Below, piece after piece: positions 1 to 8,964 of a stretch of DNA of 64,000 bases; within the stretch, counting starts at the first letter, position 1; every line of letters starts with the position of its first letter. The stretch comes from Ophiosphaerella korrae (lineage: Eukaryota; Ascomycota; Dothideomycetes; Pleosporales; Phaeosphaeriaceae). The position numbers and the translations under genes were made by a program. Location: assembly GCA_028456385.1 (NCBI GenBank), contig JALNQF010000014.1:399307-463306 (forward strand). The letters are read 5' to 3'. The notes below the pieces were generated by a model that did not search any database, was not told where the DNA came from, and worked only from the letters and a program-made list of their open reading frames with translations.

Positions 1-372
1 ACCTTCAGCGCCACCCTCCTCGCACTCAACCAAGCGCAATCATCACGCACCTCTCAATTCCTGTTCCACTGGATCTTCACGCTGCCCAGCCTCGCGCCCT
101 TTATCTCCAAATCGGACGCCGGCCTTATTCTGCCGGCGGACCCGCACTCTAAGACGCTGTTAGATGCCGAGGCGACGGTTGTGGAGAGCAGGCTGGTGCT
201 GGGGAGGCTGGCGAAGAGTAGTAAGTTGGAGGATTTGAGGGAGCTTAAGGGCGTGTTTGAGTGGGCGGAGGGGGCGATGGGGATGGATGGGCGGTTGAGG
301 TGGTTGGGGAGGGAGGTAGTGGAGGGGTTGAAGGCAGAGATTTTGGAGAGGGGAAGGAGGATTGGTGGGTGA
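1..372 (+). CDS. 3' end of an unidentified protein gene (partial)
   Basis: An open frame runs from base 1 to a TGA at 370-372, giving the last 123 residues of a gene that starts outside the window. The visible part opens with a hydrophobic/aromatic segment (HWIFTLPSLAPFIS) and continues with a charged, probably helical C-terminus rich in E, R, L and G. I do not recognise the family and assign no function. In the last 200 bases the codons are strongly biased to G at third positions, unlike the C-ending codons before them. The frame is uninterrupted and ends just before AT-richer spacer, so it is probably a genuine terminal exon. Confidence 0.55.
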   Translation, partial: TFSATLLALNQAQSSRTSQFLFHWIFTLPSLAPFISKSDAGLILPADPHSKTLLDAEATVVESRLVLGRLAKSSKLEDLRELKGVFEWAEGAMGMDGRLRWLGREVVEGLKAEILERGRRIGG

Positions 373-744
373 GGAGTGGGAGGGGTTTTTATTTGCAATA
401 GTGGCGTAGTAGTGTAGTGGTTATAATGTACAGGCTTTTTGACCAATGATAGCGGGGGGGTGATCAACGGTTTGAGTATTATCGTGTGCAACCGACTGGC
501 TGATGCTGGTGTTTGCCAAGTGGGTTGTTCACCGGTGTGCGGCAGGCGATGCAGTACTACGACATGGGTGGAGGCTGCGGCATGCGGCACTGCCGCCAAG
601 CTGAACATTAAAGACATATGAATGGCCATGCTTCCTGATATCGTACTTCATGATACCGTCCCCATTACAATGCCCAATACCTCATCACATCCCTCAGGCG
701 CACCCAAGCATGAGCATATCGATCGAATAGAAGCGGGATAGAGC
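373..744. other. Intergenic spacer, no gene seen
   Basis: This is spacer between the partial first gene and the HET relic. A stretch near 400-425 (TAGTGTAGTGGTTA) resembles a tRNA D-arm, but there is no matching T-arm or acceptor stem. I see no other feature. Confidence 0.5.
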
Positions 745-1647
745 TTGACGGGACCTGAAAAGGGGAACTTCGTTCACCAGCCGCTTGATTTAAATACGGC
801 AGCTATCAGACTTGTCAACATCTTGCCCCTCGGTCCTGATGGCGGAGTTAGATGTACGGTTGAACATACAAGACTCCCTGAGGCAACACAACAGATGTCG
901 AACTTGCCGCCCGGACCAGATCCGCCAGATCTTCCTGAAGCCCCTTCAATCAAAAACTAAACATTCCGGTACCCTCAAGTACGTCTGTCTTTCCTGGGTA
1001 TGGGGTGCGTCTGAAGATACGCGCTTGATCACTATGAATGAAAAGCCGTATAGGGTAAGAGAAAACCTATGGGACTTCTTGAAGGTAGCCTCTTCAGCCC
1101 TTTACCGCGGAGTGTCACGGTCTGTCCAAGTCCAGTCTACCCCAGTCCGGTCTGTCTGGCCGGAATGGAGCAAGAGAGATTATCTACTTCATTGTAGGTA
1201 GACGCTCTTTGTATTGACCAGGATAATGTCCTTGCGAGAAAAACCATCAAGTACAACAAATGGATCAGATCTACTCAACCGCCTTGAGGGGTCATTGCGT
1301 AGTTTGGGAACAAGAAGGACACTGTTCGAGTTAGTCATTACAGGCTTGCCATATGAAGCTAACGTTGAGGCGACCCTTCCTATGCTAAACTTATCTATTC
1401 CCGCGTGAGGCACTAGAACCAGATTTACAATTATTCTATGACCATGTTTACCGGAAAAGGGGCATGGATCACACAAGAGGTTTTGCTTGCCCACAATCTT
1501 GATTTCCTCGCAGGAGATGGATGTTTTAATTTCCAAACACAGCCTAAACAGTTTCCAATAATGGGTTGGAACATCAAGCACCAACAAGTTCAGAAATCAT
1601 CTCATCAGAAGCCTTTCACACCGCTACACGTTCTTACGTATGATTGA
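745..1647 (+). pseudogene. Degraded heterokaryon-incompatibility (HET) domain gene
   Basis: Four blocks of a HET domain lie in the right order but in shifting frames. Block 1 (745-957, frame 1) has the usual N-terminal lead-in (QPLDLNTAAIRLVNILP). Block 2 (about 958-1110, frame 2) carries YVCLSWVWG at 980-1006, the classic YxCLSYVWG motif with W for Y. Block 3 (1198-1287, frame 1) carries VDALCIDQ, preceded by a TAG where HET proteins usually have Trp, and closed by a TGA. Block 4 (from about 1462) reads AWITQEVLLAHNLDFLAGD, the third conserved HET motif. At least three frameshifts and two in-frame stops mean it cannot encode a working protein. HET-domain proteins trigger death after fusion of incompatible fungal cells. 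The C-terminal effector part after 1647 is not recognisable. Confidence 0.85.
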
Positions 1648-2894
1648 GAACCTGGAACTTTATCAAAAAACAAGCAGTGCTGCAACTTACACGACCTAGC
1701 GTACTCTCTGATTTCCGTACCGCGAAATGGTTCAAAGATCGGAGTAAATTACCATTGTCCCCTCGTGGAGCTTGCGCAGGATATTTTTCACATGGAAGAA
1801 AACGTCATTTGCCACTACAGGGTGTTGTTCCTCGTTACACAGACCTTCCAACTAGATCGACATCTCTCTCTCTCTCTCCGAGACTGACAGAAATCCGCCT
1901 TTTATCGAAACAAACATGCCACCAATCGCCAGGACCGTTTCGCCGTGCCCGTACTGCGATGAAAATATATATATATATAGATATACGCACACGTGATATA
2001 CATGATTCCCATGCTCAGGCGGTTCAGATACATTTGCCTTCACTGCCGTCATCCCCCCACCGTTGAATGATCTTGGGGGGGGGGGGGGAGTTGGGAGGGC
2101 GGCAAAATTCATCATCATCAGCATCATCGCATGGGCCCACTTTGGTTATTTTCAGAGCGAAGCTCATAAGTGAGGAACCCGAGTGGTAACTTATTCTGGT
2201 TGCGCACGGGAGAGCGGGGGGACAATTCACCGTGCTACACGGTTATAAGCGGTGTGGTGACCAATGAACGAGGCGCAGGGAAAAGCTTTGGTGCTGTCTG
2301 TTGGTATTATTTGCGAGCTCATGGATCTTGTAAATGTTAACTCTTCAAGTCATACTCTGTTAGACATGGTTTGTCCATCAGGCTGGTCAGGTCTATGGAA
2401 GGCGGCCATGTGAAGTGTTTTGTTGTACCTAAGGTAGACTCGATGTCATAGACAAAGGTGTCCGAAATCGGACCAAAAGGTCAAGTCGTATATCTAAGAC
2501 TGAGGTAGTAATCAGACCGAAAGACGTATGATATCTAGCCACGTATAAACTTACATGTCTTTCTTATAGACGTGAACACCAGCTCCAAGACACTACTAAC
2601 TGGACGATCCAGAGCATACATGTGACTACCACCGTAGTGTGGTTCATATTGCTAATCTTCGAAAGGCCTTGGTGCCTCAAAGTAAGAAGAAATACACCAT
2701 GATTCATACTAGGTTCTCACATATATATATCCAGGCCATGACGATGGAAGTAGTACAAACATGGCACAGAACAAAGCTTTTTTTTTTTTTTTTTTTGAAC
2801 AAAACAGAACCCGGCAATGCAATGCACCACCTTTTGACTCGTCTATGCCTACCACTAATATACAATTACTGGACAAGGACAACAATACCCCCCC
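1648..2894. other. Gene-free spacer with simple-sequence tracts
   Basis: No coding signal is convincing here. The spacer contains a CT repeat near 1863-1878, a TA repeat near 1965-1985, a run of 14 G at 2075-2088 and a run of 19 T at 2778-2796. The open frames crossing it are short, low-complexity and unlike known families. The right end is the 3' flank of the minus-strand MICOS gene. Confidence 0.5.
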
Positions 2895-3739
2895 TCACCG
2901 CCCCTTCTTCACCCAATGCTCCAACCCATCCTTGGTCTCATGCAACTTGCCCTCGACCATGCCAACCGTCATGCCAGCATGCGCCTTCCCCGCCTCAATC
3001 ATGTGCACAATACTCTCCCTCGTGCGCAGATGCGCGTCCGCCAGGGCCGGATACCTCTGCTCAAACGTCCAGACCAAATCACCGACATTGCGCGTGGTAA
3101 CGGGCAGCACGAAGTGGGCAGCGGCGATGCCGACGGCCAGCGGCACCGACGCGCGCAGCACGACGTTGCGGTTGCGCGTGACGATGGAGCCCGCCATGGA
3201 CGCCACCAGGATGTACAGCGCGCCGGGCAGTATCTTCTCGCCGGACTCCTTGGGGGGCGCGAGCGAGCGGATGGTCGAGGTGAAGCTGTGTTCCAGACGC
3301 AGGGCGTGGGTCAGGCCGGCGTCGATGGCTTGCTCGCCGCGCACGGCTTGGTGGTAGAGCGCCATGCGGGCATGGCCGATTTGGGCGGCGAGGCGGTCGG
3401 TGGGCGTGGGGCGGTAGGAGGGTTGGGGGGCGTCTGGGGTGGAGGCGCTGGGGAGGGTGGGCGCGGTGGAGTCGAGGGGGAGGTCGTCGTAGATGGGCTT
3501 GCGGTCCTGTGGCGTGTGAGTGTGCGTGTGCGCGTGCGTGTGGTAGCGTAGGCAAGGCGGCGTACTGTGAGGTCGATGGATGGCTGCTCTTCGGCGGAGA
3601 CAGACCGCGGAGCAAAAGCGACGCTGGTGGCGAGGGCGGCAGCTATTGCGGGAACGACAGCGCGCTGCTGGGGGTTAATTGCGGGCGGTTAGATGGCATT
3701 GGGGCTGCTTGCCTGCCGTAATAGCGGTCTGAAGGCCAT
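2895..3739 (-). CDS. MICOS complex subunit, MIC26/MIC27 (apolipoprotein O) family
   Basis: This gene encodes an inner-mitochondrial-membrane subunit of the MICOS complex, which holds cristae junctions. Three exons join cleanly: 3739-3713, 3667-3566 and 3506-2895 (246 residues). It starts MAFRPLLRQ, a short basic start. After residue 60 it has the family's helical region (YHQAVRGEQAIDAGLTHALR), then hydrophobic segments (PGALYILVASMAGSIVTR and VVLRASVPLAVGIAAAHFVLP), then a C-terminal helix ending in HWVKKGR. Intron 1 (3712-3668) has a GC donor, CAG|GCAAGC, and a tandem CAGCAG acceptor that could add or drop one Gln. Intron 2 (3565-3507) is GT-AG and GT-repeat rich. It is divergent from OCT1. 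MIC26 and MIC27 cannot be separated by eye. Confidence 0.82.
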
Positions 3740-3998
3740 GTGGAGCGGGGGGAGGGGGGGGGGGGCGGCGCAATGGATGGGGTGAGGTTGGCGACACAGC
3801 TGGCGACACGGCAGTCAAGCTCTCGCCATGTTTCTATCTGCTGCAGCTCCGTCTTCCGCCGAGCGAGGGTGTGTGCACGGACTACAGGCACTGCCCAACC
3901 TTCGCATGTGCATGTCGGCTATGGCATAGCAGGGAGACTCTGCAGGCCCTTCGTCTGTACTCCCATACATAAGCCTCGCCCGCAGCCTTGGATAGAAG
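3740..3998. promoter_or_regulatory. Shared divergent promoter, MICOS subunit / OCT1
   Basis: These 259 bases separate the start codons of two divergently transcribed mitochondrial genes, so both promoters must lie here. It contains a G-rich run on the plus strand (3745-3768). I see no clear TATA box. Confidence 0.5.
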
Positions 3999-6371
3999 AT
4001 GCTGAAAAGGCTTGCGCGCCCGCCGCCCTGGGTTTGTCCACGCTGCCTGCACCAATCTCAACGCCGCCGGCGGTTTAATTCCAGCCTCGCCGCAACAGCA
4101 CCTGCGCGCGACACTGCGCCGCCGCCCTCTGCCCTCTATGGCCTGTCGGCTAGCGGCAGAACAGACGACTCGGCCCTGCGCAAGGTCTTCGACAATGCCT
4201 CTTTCTGGGAGTCTTTCAGGCGGGGCTCGTCCAAGACGACGCCCTCTGGAATCATAGGCAACAAGTACCTCACACATCCCGAGGGCTTTGTCGACTTTGT
4301 CACCGTCACCATCCAGCGATGCAATGTCGTCGTGGGCAAGGTGTCTCAGGCAGAGACTATGCAGGACTTCAAATATATGGTCAAAGACCTGGACAGGCTG
4401 AGCGATCTGCTGTGCAGGGTAATTGACCTCGCCGACTTTGTCAGGGGAACACATCCCAATCGCAAGTTCCAGACCATGGCCGTAAAAGCATACCACACCG
4501 TGTTCCAGTACATGAACCAGCTCAACACCACCCCGGTGCTATACAACCAGCTGAAAAAGGCCTCCGACATGCCCGAAGTATACGCCAGCTGGACCGACGA
4601 GGAGAAGATAGTCGCCAGCATCCTCATGGAAGACTTTGCCCGCTTCGGCATCGGCCTGGACGACAAGACGCGCAACCGCCTCGTCGACCTCAGCGGCGAA
4701 ATCGCAGAAGTCGGCTCGCAGTTTGTCGAAGGCATGGCCCCCGCAACGCCGACGCTCAAGTTCCCCTCTACCCGCCTCAAGGGCCTCGACCCGTCCCTCG
4801 CACAAGCCCTCACCAAATGGGGCGAATCCAGGATATCTACTATGCACCACGAATCACAGGCCGTCCTCCGCTTCGTCCACGACCCAGACGTCCGGCGCGA
4901 AACGTACTCGGCCGTCCGCACAGCTAGTCCCCCCAGCATCGCGCGGCTCGAGAAAATGCTCACGCTGCGCGCTGAGTTGGCGCAGCTGTCCGGCTACAAG
5001 TCGTTTGCGCACATGACGCTGGAGAATAAAATGGCACGCAGTCCCGAGGCTGTGACGACGTTTCTGAAGGCCCTGTTCGAGGACAGTCGGCCGGCGGTGT
5101 TGGCTGATCTGGACGAGCTCATGGAGCTGAAGCGTGGGGATGCACATCAGGACAATTTCCCGGACAGGATCAATGCGTGGGACAAGTTTTACTATACGCA
5201 GAAGATGGTGGCGACAATGGAGGGGCAGTATCGGCTGCGGATGCAGGACTCACTGGCGTCGTTTTTCTCTGTGGGGACGGTATTGCAGGGGATTTCGCGG
5301 CTGTTTGACCAGTTGTATGGAGTGCGGCTTGTACCAAAGGAAACGCAGCACGGCGAAGTTTGGGACGAGGGGGTGCGGCGGCTGGACGTTGTGTCCGACA
5401 CGGAGGGGCACATTGCTGTGCTCTACTGCGATTTGTTCTCGCGGCCAGGCAAGACGCCGAACCCGGCACATTTTACGCTGCGATGCAGCCGCGAGATTCT
5501 CCCTGCCGAGCTGGAGGAAATGCAGCACGTGCAGCATGGCTTCAACTCGCCCATCGAAGCAGCAACAGACGGAATGGCCGTGTCCTACAACGCAGAGCGA
5601 AACAGCTACTTCCAGCTCCCTACCATAGCGCTCGTATGCGACTTTAGCAAGGCGCACTTCCCACGTCCCACGCTGCTCAGCATCCACGACGTCCGAACGC
5701 TCTTCCACGAAATGGGTCACGCACTGCACTCAATCCTCGGCCGCACATCGCTGCAGAACGTCTCAGGCACCCGCTGCGCAACAGACATTGCCGAACTGCC
5801 CTCCGTGCTCATGGAGCACTTCGCCTTCTGCCCGCACGTCCTGGGCCTCTACGCACGGCACTACGAAACCGACGCGCCGCTGCCCATGGCCGCGCTGGAA
5901 AACAGGCTCGCAATCGACAACCGAAACGGCTACTCAGAGCTCGAGTCCCAGATTGTGCTCGGCATGCTCGACCAGGTGTACCACTCGACGGCCCCGCTCG
6001 ACGCGGCTTTCGACTCAACGCATGTGTACCACGGTGTCTACAACCAGTTCGCCAGCGTGCCGGAGCCTGCCGGCACGGCGTGGCAGGGCTTCTTCGGGCA
6101 CTTGTTTGGCTACGGCGCGACGTACTACTCGTACCTGTTTGACCGGGCCATCGCCGCCAAGATCTGGAAAGACGTTTTCCGGCAGGGGGGAGGGGAGGGG
6201 AGTTTGAATCGCGAGCACGGCGAGCTGTACAAGAACGAGGTGCTGCGGTGGGGCGGGGGACGGGATGGCTGGAAGTGTCTGGCGGGCGTGCTGGGGGATG
6301 AGCGGCTGGCCGAGGGCGGCGAGGCGGCCATGAGGGCGGTGGGAAGGTGGGGGGTTGATGCGGTGAAGTGA
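3999..6371 (+). CDS. OCT1: Mitochondrial intermediate peptidase (metallopeptidase family M3)
   Basis: This single-exon gene encodes 790 residues, the usual size for the family. OCT1 removes an octapeptide from matrix and inner-membrane precursors after the main processing peptidase has cut. The N-terminus (MLKRLARPPPWVCPRCL, then RRRRFNSS) is a typical matrix presequence. The zinc site is intact: HEMGH at residues 570-574 supplies His570, Glu571 and His574, and Glu599 (in TDIAELPS) is the third ligand, 25 residues on as expected for M3 peptidases. The ATG at 3999 is the first one in a frame that runs unbroken to the TGA. It shares a 259-base divergent promoter with the MICOS gene. Confidence 0.95.
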   Translation: MLKRLARPPPWVCPRCLHQSQRRRRFNSSLAATAPARDTAPPPSALYGLSASGRTDDSALRKVFDNASFWESFRRGSSKTTPSGIIGNKYLTHPEGFVDFVTVTIQRCNVVVGKVSQAETMQDFKYMVKDLDRLSDLLCRVIDLADFVRGTHPNRKFQTMAVKAYHTVFQYMNQLNTTPVLYNQLKKASDMPEVYASWTDEEKIVASILMEDFARFGIGLDDKTRNRLVDLSGEIAEVGSQFVEGMAPATPTLKFPSTRLKGLDPSLAQALTKWGESRISTMHHESQAVLRFVHDPDVRRETYSAVRTASPPSIARLEKMLTLRAELAQLSGYKSFAHMTLENKMARSPEAVTTFLKALFEDSRPAVLADLDELMELKRGDAHQDNFPDRINAWDKFYYTQKMVATMEGQYRLRMQDSLASFFSVGTVLQGISRLFDQLYGVRLVPKETQHGEVWDEGVRRLDVVSDTEGHIAVLYCDLFSRPGKTPNPAHFTLRCSREILPAELEEMQHVQHGFNSPIEAATDGMAVSYNAERNSYFQLPTIALVCDFSKAHFPRPTLLSIHDVRTLFHEMGHALHSILGRTSLQNVSGTRCATDIAELPSVLMEHFAFCPHVLGLYARHYETDAPLPMAALENRLAIDNRNGYSELESQIVLGMLDQVYHSTAPLDAAFDSTHVYHGVYNQFASVPEPAGTAWQGFFGHLFGYGATYYSYLFDRAIAAKIWKDVFRQGGGEGSLNREHGELYKNEVLRWGGGRDGWKCLAGVLGDERLAEGGEAAMRAVGRWGVDAVK

Positions 6372-7202
6372 TGGTTGTTTGTCTGGGCAGCAGGAGTATC
6401 CTTTGCGAGGGGCACAGAGAAAGTACCGTAGAGTACCGTAGTCAAGCACGCCGCGAGCGCCAAACACACATTGTCCTTGAGGGCTGTCCTGGCTCTGCAC
6501 TAACTACCTGTACCACACGTACCACACGTACCACACGCACCACACGCACCACACGCACACCACACGCACACCACACGCACCACACATGCTGTCTGAGAGT
6601 CTGCACGTCGACCGGCCCTTTCCTGGCCTTCGAACTGCGCTCGGCCAAATTTTCCCGATGGCCCAGTAAACTTTACGCTACCATGCGGGCGCCACGCGCA
6701 TGTTGCGGCCCAGCAAAGGGCAGTCCTGAATCCGACATGTTGGTCGAGCTTGCCAAGTGGCCGCTGGCTTGCAGGAGTCGTATTGAGGTGTTGGGTGTTC
6801 CACGTATCGCGGGCCGGGTGGTGGTGCAGCACGCGATGGAGCGCGCCGACTCGCACATCTGGGCTGTCTGGATGGCCTTTTCCAACGGCTTCCAATGGCT
6901 TCCAATGGCCTAGTTTTCCATGGAGCGGTGTAGAAGGGGACGGATGGATTTCAGTGTGCGGACCCAGTGCGCTGGACCAGCGTGTGGCTTGCCCTGGTGG
7001 TGGTTGGCCCGCGCCGTCCAGTGTAAGCGAGAGCGGCCAGCCAGAACCCTGGGCTTGGGAACGACATGCCATCCAGCTGGATTCCGCCTTTCCTCCTCGA
7101 CGGGTCTCCCTCGTATTGTTCCTCTCCACGCCTGCACATCCAATTCTCCGCCCATCGCCCTCGCCCTCGCCACCCTCGCTTTAATAGCCGTTCCCCGCGC
7201 CC
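6372..7202. other. Intergenic region between OCT1 and the LaeA-like gene
   Basis: About 830 bases hold the OCT1 terminator side and the promoter of the methyltransferase gene. The one clear feature is an ACCACACG minisatellite near 6511-6586. An imperfect direct repeat (CGGCTTCCAATGG/TGGCTTCCAATGG) occurs at 6886-6909. No gene is supported. Confidence 0.5.
6511..6586. repeat. ACCACACGY minisatellite
   Basis: Eight or nine head-to-tail units of 9-10 bases, variants of ACCACACGT, ACCACACGC and ACCACACGCAC, lie in the OCT1 3' flank. The units differ at one or two positions. No coding role is seen. Confidence 0.85.
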
Positions 7203-8692
7203 ATGGCTTCCGTGCGCCAGCGCCCGCTGCGGCCCCTCTCGTCCGCGACCGATCTCACCGACTACACGGAAATCAGCCAGACGACCATCGAGCCCGACGT
7301 ACGCCTCCGAGAGAAGTGTGTGTGCGTGTGTGGGGATGCATGCGCTGACGATTTGTTGTTTAGTCGGACCCCAATTCGGACGAGCAGGCTGACTTTGAAT
7401 CGTGCGAGATGTTCTGATCGCTGGAGATTGATGGGACTAACGCTTGCGCAGCGAAACGCAGAGCCTCACGCCTAGCATATGGGACTATGTGCACCAGCAT
7501 GGCCGCACCTACCACCGCTACATGGCGGGCGCATATCCGTTCCCCAACGACGACGTATGACCCTCTCAGTCTATCATCACCATCACCATCTGACATTGAG
7601 CCCCATGCTGACCTCGCAGGCCGAAAACGAGCGGCTCGACATGCAGCACGCCATCATCAAGGCCCTGTTTGGCCAGAGAAACTGGTTCGCCCCGCTTAAG
7701 CGGCCAAAACGCATGCTCGATATAGGCTGTGGCACCGGACGATGGTGCCTTGAAATGGGTAACGTCTGCGGCACAGCTTCTCCCTCACCCCACTCACTAA
7801 CCTCCCCCCCCCCCCTTGTAGCCAAAGAGTTCCCTAAATCCCGCATCGAGGGCATCGACCTCTCGCCTATCCAGCCGGACATCACGCCCGCCAACGTCGA
7901 CTTCTTCATCGACGACATCCGCCGCAAAGAATGGTGGCACTGTACCCAGCCCTACGACTACATCCACACCCGCATGTCCCTTGGCATCTTCCGCGACTTC
8001 CGCGAAATCATCCAAAAGGCCTACAACAACCTCGAGCCCGGCGGCTACCTCGAGTCCCACGAGATGTACTCCAAGGTCTACTGCGACGACGGCACCATGC
8101 CGCCAGACTTCAAGCTCCTCGAGTGGACGCGCCTGCACGACAATGCCGCCATGACGCTCGGCACCCCGCTGCGCATCGCGAATAAACTCAAGACGTGGTT
8201 CGAACAGGCCGGCTTTGTCGACGTGCACGAGGAAACCCATTCCATCCCCATCAATGCGTGGGCCCGCGACTCCCGCCACAAACTGCTGGGCAAATTCATG
8301 CTGTGGAATCTCTGCCAGGGCGTGCACGCGTGGAGCGTCGAGTACTTTGCCAAAGCGCTGCAGTGGACCGACACCGAGGTCGAGGTTTATCTGGCCCATT
8401 TGCGGAATGCAATTGGGGATCGGAGCGTGCATGCCTATTATAAGATGTATGTTGTTTCCCATCCCGCCGCCCCCCCCCCCCTCCCCCTCCCCCTCCCCCC
8501 TCCCTTTTTTTTTTCTTCTTTTTTTTTTGTTTGTTTGTTTATATGTTTGTCTGTGTGTGTATGGCTAATTGATTTAGATGGGTTGTATATGGCCGCAAAC
8601 CCTTCCCTACCGAGCCCCCCAGCCAGGTCCCCAAACCTACGCATTGGCCCCAGGAACCCTCGTCTGATGACGAGGGCGATGACGACGAGTAA
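7203..8692 (+). CDS. LaeA-like SAM-dependent methyltransferase
   Basis: This is a class I methyltransferase of the fungal LaeA/UMTA type; some members regulate secondary metabolism and development. Six exons join in phase: 7203-7298, 7364-7401, 7452-7554, 7620-7758, 7822-8446 and 8578-8692 (371 residues). It has an acidic N-terminus, then the family's IWDYVHQHGRTYHRY, then the SAM-binding motif I MLDIGCGTGRW, then GIDLSPIQP and LEPGGYLESHEMYSK. It ends in an acidic tail (SSDDEGDDDE). Intron 5 contains long C, T and GT runs. Reading straight through the introns would give a wrong C-terminus. No biosynthetic genes are nearby, so a cluster-specific role is not supported. The substrate is unknown. 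Confidence 0.88.
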
Positions 8693-8964
8693 ACGGAAAC
8701 GTGACGGAGAAGTAAAGTAAAGTAATTTGTGCTACGATATCCTTACGAATGGGGCGGCGTTGGGGCGCATTTGGTTTCCTAGCGTGGGCGGCGTTGGGCT
8801 TCGAGTTGTGCATATCACGAACTTGGGGGGAGGGACGCAGGAAGGCAAGCAGGCAGACAGACAGGCGGTATGGTGCAACACGGATATATTTGCCAGGGAA
8901 GTAGGTACATATTCACAATACACCAATTCAAACACACACCATCCCCTTTCCCTTTTCCCACTCA

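Noticed and set aside
395..445. tRNA-like D-arm (TAGTGTAGTGGTTA)
   Set aside because: No pairing acceptor stem, anticodon arm or T-arm follows at the required spacing; only one box resembles a tRNA.
3079..3615. 178-codon minus-strand frame over the MICOS gene
   Set aside because: It is Pro/His/Arg-rich shadow coding of the true frame; the correct frame with two introns gives a full MIC26/27-type protein.
5250..5729. Long minus-strand frame inside OCT1
   Set aside because: Lies opposite a complete metallopeptidase frame and resembles no family.
6511..6586. CRISPR-like array
   Set aside because: Units are 9-10 bases, contiguous and imperfect, with no spacers; it is a simple minisatellite in a eukaryotic genome.
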